Notes: generated by a model not told the origin, from the sequence alone. Shown: positions 24,512 through 34,434, counted from the stretch's first letter. The stretch is 59,966 nucleotides of DNA from Erysipelotrichaceae bacterium (GCA_900770275.1 CAAGJS010000088.1:1-59966), one strand, 5' to 3'. Made by a program: numbers and translations.

Positions 24512-25294
24512 ATGACTGAAAATACGCAGTCTAACCAGCAGCACGAGAAAGTAAAGCAGACATTTGCGAGACTATTCTCTATTTCGGAGGATACGGCTTC
24601 GCATGAGGAAATCCGTGATCGATTATTGTCCGGTGGCAAAGTAACCGGTACGAATATGTGTGTCATGGTTTGTGCCATATTGATTGCTTCGGTGGGATTG
24701 CGGACAGATTCCACGGCTGTCATCATCGGTGCGATGCTTATTTCACCATTGATGGGAAGTATTCTGGCCATTTCCTATGGGACCGTTTCGAATGATCCTT
24801 ATATTGTGCAGAGACACGCAATCGGGTTTGCAATGCAGATTCTGTTCAGCGTCGTGACGGCGACGATCTATTTTTCCATTTCTTCATTGCAGGAGCCGAC
24901 CGCGCAGCTTCTTGCCAGAACTTCACCAACCATCAATGATGTGATCATAGCGGTTGCCGGTGGAGCTGCGGGAATTATCGGGCAGACGAGAAACGACAAG
25001 TTCAACAATATTATTCCCGGAGTGGCGATAGCCACAGCCCTGATGCCGCCGCTATGTACATGCGGCTTCTGTATTGCCAATGGGAAATGGCATATGCTTG
25101 CCGGTGCTGCCTATCTGTTTGTGATTAATGCATACTTCATTTTTGCGTCTTCCTGTCTGGTTCTCTACCTTCTTGAAATACCGAAAGTAAAGGAACTCAG
25201 TGGAAGGGAATGGAAAAGACTCAGACGCAAGAGTATCCGGAATACGATTATTGTATTACTGCCGGTTATTCTGATTACCTATCAGATCATTTAG
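24512..25294 (+). CDS. DUF389 family membrane protein
   Basis: This 260-residue membrane protein has the DUF389 core TAVIIGAMLISPLMGSI (about residues 70-86), a glycine-rich AVAGGAAGIIG helix and GVAIATALMPPLC. About six hydrophobic segments are visible, with a short cytosolic head and a basic stretch before the last helix. The family is widespread but its substrate is unknown. It has AGGGAG before the ATG, is a single gene, and lies between two stretches of decayed sequence. Confidence 0.85.
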   Translation: MTENTQSNQQHEKVKQTFARLFSISEDTASHEEIRDRLLSGGKVTGTNMCVMVCAILIASVGLRTDSTAVIIGAMLISPLMGSILAISYGTVSNDPYIVQRHAIGFAMQILFSVVTATIYFSISSLQEPTAQLLARTSPTINDVIIAVAGGAAGIIGQTRNDKFNNIIPGVAIATALMPPLCTCGFCIANGKWHMLAGAAYLFVINAYFIFASSCLVLYLLEIPKVKELSGREWKRLRRKSIRNTIIVLLPVILITYQII

Positions 25295-25442
25295 AACATC
25301 CGGTCATATCAGAGAAGAATTCTGATGGAAATTCAGCTGTAGCAGGGATGACTGCTGCAGCTTTTCATTTGCAATGTCGAAAGACCTGGTCAGGCTGATG
25401 ATTCCAGGTCATAGTTAGAATTGAGAAACTGAAGCAGGGTAT

Positions 25443-26382
25443 ATGAGAATATTGGTTTATGGATGCGGGGTCATCGGATCGCTGCCTGTACATGAATAAT
25501 GCGCTGCCGGTAATGAGGTTACGGTCGCTGCCCGGGGCCGATGGAAAGAAGTACCGGAGGAAGCCGGTCTGCATCTTTTTCATGTTCTTCAGCAGAAGGA
25601 AACCGTTGATCATCCACGTATGATTGGACAGGTGTCTTCAGACATGCACTTTTACCTTGTTTTCTCCGCCATGCCGGGCTTACAGCAGGAAGCTGTTCTG
25701 GATGATCCTGCAAAGTTAATTGTCCGATGGTCGTTTTGGTTGGTAATAATCCGCTGTGTGTGCAGATGGAGGAACGAATTCATGTCTTTTCTCTAAGGAA
25801 AAAGGTACTGTTTGCATTTCAGGACAGCGTCGGTATATGCCTGGAGCGTAATGTGAAGGTGCTGCATATGGGAAAGATCGGCATGACACCTGGTTACGTG
25901 CATCAGCTGCCGGATGATCTGGACCAGTCGATGCTCTGCGCTGCCTTTGGAGGAAGTGCGTATAAGCTTTCGTGGGGTGATGATATGCAGGGATATCTCT
26001 ATACGCATGCGGCCTTCGCGATGCCGGTTGTGTATCTCTGTTATCGTATTGGGTGTGATCTGAGAAAAGCACACTCATCGGATATCAAATGCGCTGTTGA
26101 AGATGCCAGGGAAGGCTTTCCTCTGATTGAGAAAGCGGGCATGAAGATCGGCCGGCGGAAGATCAGAAATATGATCATGGCAAGTCGTGGACGATACTGA
26201 TGAATGTGATGCTGTGGGGTATGGCAAAGACCAGGATCGGGGAGTTATGCATTTCGGATCATTGCCGCCATGCGGTGAAGGAAATGCAATGGCTGGATCA
26301 GTGTCTGCTTTCTTTAGAGAAACGTTTTCCCGAGGCTGATACGGTGGAACTGGATCGTCTCTGTGGACAGATGCCTTCATAG
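25443..26382 (+). pseudogene. decayed ketopantoate-reductase-like (ApbA/PanE) gene
   Basis: Reading across frames rebuilds a protein of about 313 residues that starts MRILVYGCGVIGS, the Rossmann loop of ApbA/PanE. It continues through VTVAARGRWKEV, FSAMPGLQQEAVLDD and VVLVGNNPLCVQM, and ends with SWTILMNVMLWGMAKTRIGE. The gene is broken by a TAA at 25497-25499, a frameshift near 25715-25730 and another near 26170-26195. Intact relatives reduce ketopantoate to pantoate or act on similar 2-oxo acids. The 25295-25442 gap before it holds nothing recognisable. Confidence 0.85.
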
Positions 26383-26466
26383 AACAGGCTCTTTTAGCTG
26401 TATGGAAAATGAAGAATTTCCATGTAATCCATCGGGAAGAAGGGACGGAATTGTCTATGAAACAGT

Positions 26467-27585
26467 ATGAAGATACTGATGATATGGGCAATGGTTCTTT
26501 CTTCCTTTTTCGTTGCAGAAAGATCATCGCCGGAAGTTTACCGGCTTTTCGTTGAAAGTGAATATGACACGGATGGGGACGGTTGGCTGGATTGTATTCA
26601 GCTGCTTGTCTTTGTGCCGGAAGGAGAAGGTTTGTTTCCGACGGTGCTTCTTGCCAATCCTTATGGGATGGGGACGGGAAACGGGATAGAAGATTCCGCA
26701 GATCATGCTTCTACTTCTACCACTTCTTTTTCTGTTTCTTCTGCTTCAAAGGTATCGATCGGCAGACGGACTGCAGAGGAATACTGCGGTCCTGATTCGG
26801 AACCTAAGGCAGCGGATCTCTGGATGAGTGAAGCAGATCACGCCCTGATCGATATTCTGCTGGAAGAAGGTTATGCGGTCGCTGCCTGTGCGGGGCCGGG
26901 CACCTTTGGATCGCAGGGCTGGAACATGGTTCTGGAGGAAGAGGAGAGGATGTCGTGGAATTGTATTTCGTCTTTTCTTTCCGGGGAAAGAACTGCGTTT
27001 CTTGAAATAGCAGGCGGCAGATATACGGATGCGTTCTGGAGCGATGGGAGACTTCTCTTTTTTGGTCACTCCTATGGCGGGGCGATTGGTCTGAGTCTTG
27101 TTCAGCGTGATCCGGATCTGTTTGATGCGATGATTCTTTCTGCGCCGGTTGTTGACTGGAAGAGCTGGTATGAGGGAGCTCTTTCATATTCAAACCGGCC
27201 CATGTCAGATCTTGCGAGGTTTGTGTCTTCGAAGGTGTTTGAGGAAGGGGAATTGGATGCTTATCAAAAGTATCTTCGCTTTCTGGATGAGGAAGTGACG
27301 AAGAAAGAAATTTGGAATGGCCGCAGCTATTTAGATATCCGTCCTTCGTGTCCGGTTCTTCTGGTACAGGGGGTGGGGGATGATGTTGTTGGGACGGCCT
27401 CGGTATATTCCCTTTTTTCTTCGCTGGAGAAAACAGGTATTCCGGTGTCACTTGTTGTGCATGGAATGGGGCATCAGTTTCCTCTTACCCGCTCTGGATT
27501 TGATTCCTTTCTCTTCAAATGGATGGATGATGCGCTGAGGACGGGAGAGGTTTCGCTTCGGATCGCTGAATTTTTTGGAAATTGA
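26467..27585 (+). CDS. secreted alpha/beta hydrolase related to S15 Xaa-Pro dipeptidyl-peptidase
   Basis: This 372-residue protein begins with a short hydrophobic leader (residues 1-17), so it is probably exported. DTDGDGWLDCIQL followed by PTVLLANPYG is typical of the start of S15/PepX-like hydrolases. The nucleophile is Ser202 in FGHSYGGAIG, the acid probably Asp305 or Asp306 in GVGDDVVG, and the base His336 in HGMGHQF. PepX releases Xaa-Pro dipeptides, but this protein is half the length of PepX (about 760 residues), so the substrate is uncertain. The ribosome site is weak. It ends 52 bp before the giant adhesin gene. Confidence 0.75.
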   Translation: MKILMIWAMVLSSFFVAERSSPEVYRLFVESEYDTDGDGWLDCIQLLVFVPEGEGLFPTVLLANPYGMGTGNGIEDSADHASTSTTSFSVSSASKVSIGRRTAEEYCGPDSEPKAADLWMSEADHALIDILLEEGYAVAACAGPGTFGSQGWNMVLEEEERMSWNCISSFLSGERTAFLEIAGGRYTDAFWSDGRLLFFGHSYGGAIGLSLVQRDPDLFDAMILSAPVVDWKSWYEGALSYSNRPMSDLARFVSSKVFEEGELDAYQKYLRFLDEEVTKKEIWNGRSYLDIRPSCPVLLVQGVGDDVVGTASVYSLFSSLEKTGIPVSLVVHGMGHQFPLTRSGFDSFLFKWMDDALRTGEVSLRIAEFFGN

Positions 27586-27602
27586 ATCGGGAATTCCGCC
27601 CT

Positions 27603-27635
27603 GAAATTACTAAAGAACAGTGAAAGGGTAATTTC
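27603..27635 (+). promoter_or_regulatory. inverted repeat around the ribosome site of the adhesin gene
   Basis: GAAATTAC (27603-27610) is perfectly complementary to GTAATTTC (27628-27635), two bases before the ATG. The GAAAGGG ribosome site sits at the edge of the loop and the right arm. No T run follows, so it is not a terminator; folding could limit translation starts. Confidence 0.5.
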
Positions 27636-27637
27636 CG

Positions 27638-30600
27638 ATGAAAAAACTGTTGAGACTATTGTGTGTATTTGTTCTTCTTCCTTCGCTTGTCACAAATGTC
27701 CTGGGTGAGATGGACCCGGCTCCTTCACCGCCCGATGATGAAGGCAGTATCTCGATGCCATCACCATCGGCTGATTCCGCAGAAGAGATTGTTTCTGCAC
27801 AGGACAGTGGTGAATCCGGGGAAGAAACTGTTCCGGATGAAGCTGAAGAAAAGGATGCTGGGTCGGATGATTCTGTAATGAAACCTGTTACCAGTGAGGA
27901 AAACGGACCGGTGGAAGTGTCCCTGGGATTTGGTGAAACAGAGACGCTTGGTCATGCGGCGGCACGAATGCGACTGGCCAAGGCGGCGACTTCTTCGACG
28001 CAGTTGATGTCGGAAGGTTTCATTGCGTCCTACGATGCGCCCAATGCGCCAGGCAAGTATCGCTTCTTTGCGATGATGACCCTAAATGGCCGGCCGGCTT
28101 ATTGCCTGGAGCCGGGAATTTCCAATGGCCTTGAAGATGGGGTTGGTCCTTTCTATTCCGCCTCCATGGACAAACTGAGCGGCGATCTGCAGCAGCGGGT
28201 AAAGCGCATTGCATTCTTTGGCTATGGTCATCCGATGACGGGCAGTTCCTCTGATGCCTACATTGCGACCCAGCTGTTGATCTGGAAGGAGATTCAGGCT
28301 CCCCTTTATGAGCATATTTACGCCACCTTCCAGAAATGCGGAACGCCTCAGAAACAGCTGCGCGCATGTACGCTGGGGCAGGATGGGATCGATGGTCTGA
28401 TGAGTTCCATCATGAATCTGGTGGATAATTATGACCGGGTACCTTCGTTTGCGGACAGCTGGCATGGTGTGCGTCATTACAGTCTTGGCTGGGATGAGAC
28501 ACTGAGCCTGACGGACAGCGAAGGCATTCTTTCATGGTTTGAAGAAGACGCCAGGGAAAGCCACAAAGGGATCCATCTGCAGAAGGAAGGAAATACGCTG
28601 CACATTGATATTGACGATCTTTATTACGAAGGCCACGATACAGCTTCCGGGAAAACGCTGACCTTCCATCGAAAACCGGAGCTTTGGAACAATATGATGG
28701 CCGGTGCGATCGTCTATACCAGCGGCGTCTATCAGAAGCTGTTTGCGGAAACGGCAGATGATCCTGTTCCTTCCTATCAGCTGTCGTTCAAGCTGAAGAC
28801 CGCAGATATCAAAATTCAGAAGGTTGATGAATATGGCAATGCTGTCCCGGGACAGAGTGCTGTCTATTACCTTGGCTGGAAAGAAGATCCCGAGCGCCAG
28901 TATCACAGTGATTCTGGAAATGACCTTCGCTGGAAAAAAAACCATGGCGACCGCGTCACCAGGGATGACGCAGACGGCCAGGCCGACCAGGTCGGCAAGG
29001 AGAGGGTGTATTATCCTTTGCTCAACAGGGATGGAACTACGGTACGGAAGTTTACCAGTGATGCTAATGGGGTCCTTCATATTTCGGGGCTGTTGCCGGC
29101 AGAGCGGACATGGTGGATCCGGGAGGCTGAGACATCGGATGCGTATCTTCTGAATCCGGATGTCTGGAGTATGGGGACAGGGGCCCCTGGGACGACCAAT
29201 ACGGCTTCCTTTGCCAATGCGCTGCGGGATGTGGAGCTTGAGCTTGTCAAGCAGGATGAAGAGGAGCCGTCGATCAAGATCAATGGTGCCGATTTTAAGA
29301 TCTATGAAACAGGAATCACGGATCTCAGCCGCGATCCGATGGCGTTAGGCTTTGACATCAACACCAGCCGCATGGAACAGCCAGAGCTGACCTATTGGCA
29401 GCTGGCAGAGTACAGCACACTGAAAGCCGGCGATCGCTTTGTGCTTGGAGACTGGCAGTACGAAATCCTGAAGGAAGAAAACGGGGTTTATTCCGTTCAG
29501 GCGCAAAGAGAGGAACTGACAGAGGATACGGTTGTTCTCTCGCGGTATCCCTTTGATGGAAAAGAAGTGGGCGATGTGGTAACGATCACGGTACCTCTTC
29601 GCCATCGCGGAACATCTGCTTCGGAAGATGATGAAACTGCTGTATATCCGCTTCGCATTGAGAAAATTGAAGACGGCATTCTGACGGCGGTTCATACCGG
29701 TCTCTTTGAAAATGTCCTTGTAAAGGAGAATACGGTGCCAAGCCTTGAAACGGTCCGTTCCCTGTGTGATCGGGATCCTGTTCTGAGCGGACATCGCTTT
29801 CTCTATGACGGCATTTACTACACCGTTGGCCGTGTGTATGAGAATTCCATGATCATCCATCCGGCAAGGAGTTTTGCCGTCGACCTCAACGACGCGGCGC
29901 CGGCTGTTTATGATCTGCCCGATCTGCGCAATATTCATGCTGGGGAAAGCTTTTCTCTTTCCTTCCATGGCGAAGAAACATCCTTTACGGTTCGTTCCAA
30001 GTCAGAAGAAGCGGTGGTACTTGAAAGTGAAGCGGGACGGCATACGGTTGCCCTGGCGCAATGGATCAGCTGGGATGACATCCCCCAGCAGATCGAAAGT
30101 CAGGAAACATTTACGGTTGCTCATATTAAAGAACCTGAATATGTGGTGATGGACAGCCGTGGAAACACCTACGAAGTAACGTCAGCCACCGCATCGGGGC
30201 CGATCACCTATGGAGAGCTTCTGAACAGCGCGGATGATATAGGCGTACGCGGACTTGAACCTGGTCATTCCTTTACCAGGCCGATGGAAAAGGAAGAAAT
30301 CCTGGAGATTGAACCGGTGCTGTTTGAATCGATTACCGAACAGGAAAAAGCAGAGGGAACGTTCATTCGCAATGAGCGGACCTACACCATTATTTCCGTA
30401 GATGATGTCAGCGTTCGTGCTTCGACGATCAATGACGGAAAGGAATACCTGCTGGAAACGACATCCGCTCTGCCCGCATCCGTTTCCATTCATATCACTA
30501 TGGAAGACGTGACATTTACTGTTACGGACCGGGTGGAAAAGGAAATCGATCTGCAGTGGAATACCATTGTGCCCGGCGTGAACAGTCATACTGCGGATGG

Positions 30601-33600
30601 CTCTTTGCATCTTTATGCATGGGCAGACAGTGAAAGCGTCGAAACATTGCAGGCGAGGGATACTGCGGGAAAGAATCTGACGGCTGGAGATACCTTTACG
30701 GATCAAAGTGGGGAAAGCTATACCGTTCTCTTCAAGGATCCGCTGCATTCTCTTTATGTCGTACAGTCGCGCAAAGGCCGCTATGAAATCAATGGCGATC
30801 AGGTGACGCCGATCAGTCCGGTATCCTTTTGGGATTATGTGGGACTGGAAGAAACCAATGGCAAAACATTTGCGGTCGGTGACAGCTTTACGTTTCCTTA
30901 TCAGCGTTCGATGGCGGAAGGTGACACCTTCCTGATCGATGGCAGGGCCCATGTGTTAGTGGACCATGCCTATGAGGCAGACAATGGGGCCAGTGTGCTT
31001 GCCAAAGATCCGTTCTATGAAAAAACCATCTTCCATGCGCTGGAAGATGATGCGCCGTTTGCGGCAGACGAGCTGTTTCAAAAGATGCGTCAGAATCTGC
31101 CGCTGGAAAAGTATGGCGTATTGTTTTCGGCTGTTGGCGGCAGTGATACAAACGATCGCAATACGGTGTATCTCGAAGGAGCGGATGGTGTTCGCTATGC
31201 CTATGTTCATGCCAAAGTTCGTGATGAAAGCGAGCGTTCCCCGGCTGAAGAGAGACAGCCGCAGCTGATCTTTCAGGTAAAAAAGGAAGATGGTCTCAGC
31301 TGGCATCAGCTGATGATGATTCGCTCTGGCAGGAAACGGCCTCAGCAGCACGTTATGCTCGAAGGAAATCTTTATGAAATTGTCGCCATCGCGGAAGATT
31401 CGGCAGAGCTGAAAAATGAAGCCGATGAAACAACAGCCATTTTGCGAGCGGAGGATGCTGATCTCTTTGCGGAATTTGACTCTGCGCTGCTGGAAATGGT
31501 TGTGGGAGATCTGCTGGATTATCAGGGCAGTTCCTATGTGATTCAGGAAACCGGAACCGGTGCCCATGGCAGCTATGTACGCCTGCGGCGGACAAGTGAT
31601 AATCAAAGCATTCTGGTGGAGGAAAGCCCGGATCCTGATGCACTGACCATGGAAGAGATCCGCTTCCTGAAGCCGGAGACACTCTATGACCTTAAGGCAA
31701 TGTTTCCAAAGACGGCTTCCTTTACTCTTTCTGCTGAAAATCCGCATGTGGCGGTCAGTGACAATCAGTACCTGCAGTCCGACGCCAATGCGTCGATCGT
31801 TCTGCAGCTGAGGGATGATGCGGGCTATGTGATGCAGGAAAAGAGAATTGTTTTTTCCCATGCAGAAAAGGAACATTCAGAGTCCGCGCTTGGCGTCTTC
31901 CAGGGGACGACAGGGAAACAATATGTCCGCCTCATTGATCCTTTACGTCATAATCGTCCTTTACCATGGACGACGATCGATGTCTGCTCGGACCGGGAAT
32001 TGACGAAGAGGGCTGCGGCGCTTACGAGCAATGAATCCGGGGTGATTGATCTGAACGGAATCGCGACCGGCACCTACTGGTACAAACATCCGATCAGCGG
32101 AAATACGGAATCTTTCTCCGTCACGGATCCGGAAACGAAAACCGGGACTCTGGGAATTACCCATCTCAAATGGGGAAGAACATACATGGCCTGTGAATGG
32201 GGGCTGCCCGAGGGCTATGACTACGGGTCCAGTGAAGTATGCCATCGCTTCACCCTGGATGCTCAGCCTGGGGCGCAGCGGATCCAGGCGTCCCTTGAAA
32301 ATCGTCTGCGGCGTCTTAAGGTTGAGGTGCTCAAGGTGGATCAGGATCAGCGCGAAACAAAACTTGATAATGCCTGGTTTACGCTGCGGGAGCTGGATAT
32401 TGATGCCAGGGAGGAGGATTCTTCCTTCGTCTCGCGCCTGAGAATTTCGGATCTTGGAAAGGATGCGGCAGCGGGCGATGAAGTGATTGTGTGGCCGGCA
32501 AAGGAAGGCGGCGCAAGCGATATCTACCGGATCGAAGCCATTGAAGAGACACAGGTTTCCGTTTCCCGATTGCAGGGAAGTGTATTCTCGGATGTGATTC
32601 CCATTCCGATTCGCGGCATTTCAGCAACGGCACCGTTTCTCTATCAGGATCTGGTCAATGCGGCCGGGACACTTGAAAAGGGGACGGTCGTATCGATCAA
32701 AGAAAAGGTTCCCCGCGAAGAGATGCGGCGCTTTTGGATCCGTTCCATTGCATATGGGCCAGGTACCGATGTGTTTGGAGATCCTGTATCAAATTCCGTC
32801 ATTCAGTCTGCTGTACTGATCGAAGAAGGCAATGAAAATGCGCAGCCCATCACGGTGCGCCGCGACACTCCAGCCATTGCAGGCAGAAAGATCGGGACCT
32901 TTCTCAGCGGCGGACTGCGGATTGAGAAGACAATGGCGGTAAGTTCTGTCCCGTTGACCTTTTCGCAGGTCCTGGAGCAGCTGACGGATGGTATTGCAAT
33001 CGGCGATACGGTTCGCGGCAGTATCCCTAAGACAGCGATCGTTCCTTCGATTGATCAGGTTGTCAGGAATGATGAAACCGGCGCAGAGACGATTGAAAAG
33101 GATGGCCTAACATGGACCGTCCGCGCGGGGGATACGGGCTATGATCTGACTGCCCATGATGTGACGGTACATCTTGAAGAAGGAATGAGCAGCGGAGCGA
33201 TCTTCTGGATGGAAGAGGTGGATCTGAAGATCTGGAACATAGAAGAAACGGACGGAGCGATTACTTCGGTGACAGTGACAGATGGCTCTTCTTACTGGTA
33301 TCTTTCGCTAGACGAAGAGAATAGTCTTCAGACCATCGGTCGTCCCGGTGTTTACGCAGAGGTAAGAAAGGAAGATACGGATCAGCCGGTATTCAGGGGC
33401 TATACAGGGATCGATGGCACCATCGTTCTTCCCTCGCTTGCGGAAGGAAGCTATCGCATTGAAAGTGAAGGAAACGTTCAAACGGTCCATGTCAGCCGCG
33501 GCGGCTTTGAAGTGGATGGTCTTCGCTATGGTGTGCCGGTTGAACTGTGCGAGACACGGACACCGCTTGGCTATCTGGTTGGCAATGCATGTACCATCCT

Positions 33601-33709
33601 TGTGCCGAAAGCTGCATATGCGACGGATACAGTGCGCAACTTCAAACCGAATCAGCGTCTTCGTACACGTACAGAAAAAGTTCGCCGCCGGCGGACGGGG
33701 ATCGAATGA
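27638..33709 (+). CDS. giant secreted thioester-domain adhesin
   Basis: This is a 2023-residue protein. A signal peptide (about residues 1-23) is followed by an acidic, Ser/Pro-rich stretch to about residue 90. Residues about 125-350 form a thioester domain: Cys156 in GRPAYCLEPG and Gln212 in ATQLLIWK are the expected bond partners, which in such surface proteins react with host amines. CnaB/SpaA-like segments start at about residues 389, 532 and 1561, and matching closing halves appear at about 1510 and 1968. Between them lie many degenerate copies of a GDxF...YxI module. The C-terminus is basic (RTRTEKVRRRR) with no LPxTG-like motif and no hydrophobic helix. It overlaps the sortase gene by ATGA. 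Confidence 0.88.
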   Translation: MKKLLRLLCVFVLLPSLVTNVLGEMDPAPSPPDDEGSISMPSPSADSAEEIVSAQDSGESGEETVPDEAEEKDAGSDDSVMKPVTSEENGPVEVSLGFGETETLGHAAARMRLAKAATSSTQLMSEGFIASYDAPNAPGKYRFFAMMTLNGRPAYCLEPGISNGLEDGVGPFYSASMDKLSGDLQQRVKRIAFFGYGHPMTGSSSDAYIATQLLIWKEIQAPLYEHIYATFQKCGTPQKQLRACTLGQDGIDGLMSSIMNLVDNYDRVPSFADSWHGVRHYSLGWDETLSLTDSEGILSWFEEDARESHKGIHLQKEGNTLHIDIDDLYYEGHDTASGKTLTFHRKPELWNNMMAGAIVYTSGVYQKLFAETADDPVPSYQLSFKLKTADIKIQKVDEYGNAVPGQSAVYYLGWKEDPERQYHSDSGNDLRWKKNHGDRVTRDDADGQADQVGKERVYYPLLNRDGTTVRKFTSDANGVLHISGLLPAERTWWIREAETSDAYLLNPDVWSMGTGAPGTTNTASFANALRDVELELVKQDEEEPSIKINGADFKIYETGITDLSRDPMALGFDINTSRMEQPELTYWQLAEYSTLKAGDRFVLGDWQYEILKEENGVYSVQAQREELTEDTVVLSRYPFDGKEVGDVVTITVPLRHRGTSASEDDETAVYPLRIEKIEDGILTAVHTGLFENVLVKENTVPSLETVRSLCDRDPVLSGHRFLYDGIYYTVGRVYENSMIIHPARSFAVDLNDAAPAVYDLPDLRNIHAGESFSLSFHGEETSFTVRSKSEEAVVLESEAGRHTVALAQWISWDDIPQQIESQETFTVAHIKEPEYVVMDSRGNTYEVTSATASGPITYGELLNSADDIGVRGLEPGHSFTRPMEKEEILEIEPVLFESITEQEKAEGTFIRNERTYTIISVDDVSVRASTINDGKEYLLETTSALPASVSIHITMEDVTFTVTDRVEKEIDLQWNTIVPGVNSHTADGSLHLYAWADSESVETLQARDTAGKNLTAGDTFTDQSGESYTVLFKDPLHSLYVVQSRKGRYEINGDQVTPISPVSFWDYVGLEETNGKTFAVGDSFTFPYQRSMAEGDTFLIDGRAHVLVDHAYEADNGASVLAKDPFYEKTIFHALEDDAPFAADELFQKMRQNLPLEKYGVLFSAVGGSDTNDRNTVYLEGADGVRYAYVHAKVRDESERSPAEERQPQLIFQVKKEDGLSWHQLMMIRSGRKRPQQHVMLEGNLYEIVAIAEDSAELKNEADETTAILRAEDADLFAEFDSALLEMVVGDLLDYQGSSYVIQETGTGAHGSYVRLRRTSDNQSILVEESPDPDALTMEEIRFLKPETLYDLKAMFPKTASFTLSAENPHVAVSDNQYLQSDANASIVLQLRDDAGYVMQEKRIVFSHAEKEHSESALGVFQGTTGKQYVRLIDPLRHNRPLPWTTIDVCSDRELTKRAAALTSNESGVIDLNGIATGTYWYKHPISGNTESFSVTDPETKTGTLGITHLKWGRTYMACEWGLPEGYDYGSSEVCHRFTLDAQPGAQRIQASLENRLRRLKVEVLKVDQDQRETKLDNAWFTLRELDIDAREEDSSFVSRLRISDLGKDAAAGDEVIVWPAKEGGASDIYRIEAIEETQVSVSRLQGSVFSDVIPIPIRGISATAPFLYQDLVNAAGTLEKGTVVSIKEKVPREEMRRFWIRSIAYGPGTDVFGDPVSNSVIQSAVLIEEGNENAQPITVRRDTPAIAGRKIGTFLSGGLRIEKTMAVSSVPLTFSQVLEQLTDGIAIGDTVRGSIPKTAIVPSIDQVVRNDETGAETIEKDGLTWTVRAGDTGYDLTAHDVTVHLEEGMSSGAIFWMEEVDLKIWNIEETDGAITSVTVTDGSSYWYLSLDEENSLQTIGRPGVYAEVRKEDTDQPVFRGYTGIDGTIVLPSLAEGSYRIESEGNVQTVHVSRGGFEVDGLRYGVPVELCETRTPLGYLVGNACTILVPKAAYATDTVRNFKPNQRLRTRTEKVRRRRTGIE
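29423..33180 (+). repeat. array of degenerate GDxF/YxI protein modules inside the adhesin
   Basis: At least ten copies of a 30-45 residue pattern, roughly GDxFxxxGxxYxIxxIxxxxVxV. Clear copies begin near residues 596, 716, 767, 905, 1015, 1093, 1236, 1288, 1611, 1680 and 1788 of the adhesin. Spacing is irregular (50-120 residues) and DNA identity is low, so this is an old protein repeat and not a recent tandem duplication. Confidence 0.6.
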
Positions 33710-34434
33710 TGCGGCTGAGAAGATGGGTGAAATATTCAATAATTGCTGCGGCACTGGTCCCGTGCGCCGCCCTGGTCTTCTTGCCTTTGGGAACAGATGG
33801 TCCTTCTTCTGATTCCCGTTCTTTGAGGGATATTGATGAAGGGATCATGGAAAAGGAGCTTTACTCTTTAGCGGACTGGCAGAGCGTGAATCCGGATGTG
33901 TGCTATGTGATCCATTTCGAGGGCATCGATGAAGCACAGTCGCTGCCGGTTGTTTCGACGGTGAATACGGATTACGCATTGAGCCACGACCTGCGGGGGA
34001 GGGAAGATCCTGAGGGAATGATCTTCATTGATCGAAGAGAACGGACCGGTGAAAACAAGGTGATCTATGGACATGCCAGCCGCAGTAATAATGTGCGTTT
34101 CACGTTTCTGAAGAATTTCCGTGATGATGTCTATTTTGATCAGCATCCTTTCATTGATCTGGAAAGTTCATCGGGGATGGAACGCTACACGATCGTTTCC
34201 TTCGGTGCTTACGATCTTAAGCAGCCGTCGGTTTATACCGGCTGGGCAGACAGTGATTTTGAAGAGGGAGGAAGAGAGAAGATGTTTCAGGAGACGGTTC
34301 CCTATCTTCTGCAGAAGCGGAGTGGAATTCTCTATGATGCGGGCGGGATTGTGACCCTTGTTACCTGTGAGGCAGGATCACTGGATACGCGCTTCGTTCT
34401 GCAGGCTGTACGCGCAGAGGACAGTTATGGCTGA
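33706..34434 (+). CDS. class B sortase
   Basis: This 242-residue protein has an N-terminal signal-anchor (about residues 8-28) and a sortase catalytic domain. His123 in VIYGHASRSNNVRFTFL, Cys221 in TLVTCEAG and Arg229 in DTRFVLQAVR form the expected triad. The segment between His and Cys and the Phe/Leu-rich block after His are class B features. Sortases cut and join surface proteins to the wall or to each other. The start is ATG 33706 (or 33709), overlapping the adhesin stop; an upstream frame exists but lies inside the adhesin gene. Tight coupling points to the adhesin as substrate. Confidence 0.9.
   Translation: MMRLRRWVKYSIIAAALVPCAALVFLPLGTDGPSSDSRSLRDIDEGIMEKELYSLADWQSVNPDVCYVIHFEGIDEAQSLPVVSTVNTDYALSHDLRGREDPEGMIFIDRRERTGENKVIYGHASRSNNVRFTFLKNFRDDVYFDQHPFIDLESSSGMERYTIVSFGAYDLKQPSVYTGWADSDFEEGGREKMFQETVPYLLQKRSGILYDAGGIVTLVTCEAGSLDTRFVLQAVRAEDSYG

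Noticed and set aside
27638..33709. Non-ribosomal or toxin-repeat giant gene.
   Set aside because: No adenylation, condensation, RHS or toxin motifs; the signal peptide, thioester pair and CnaB-like segments indicate an adhesin.
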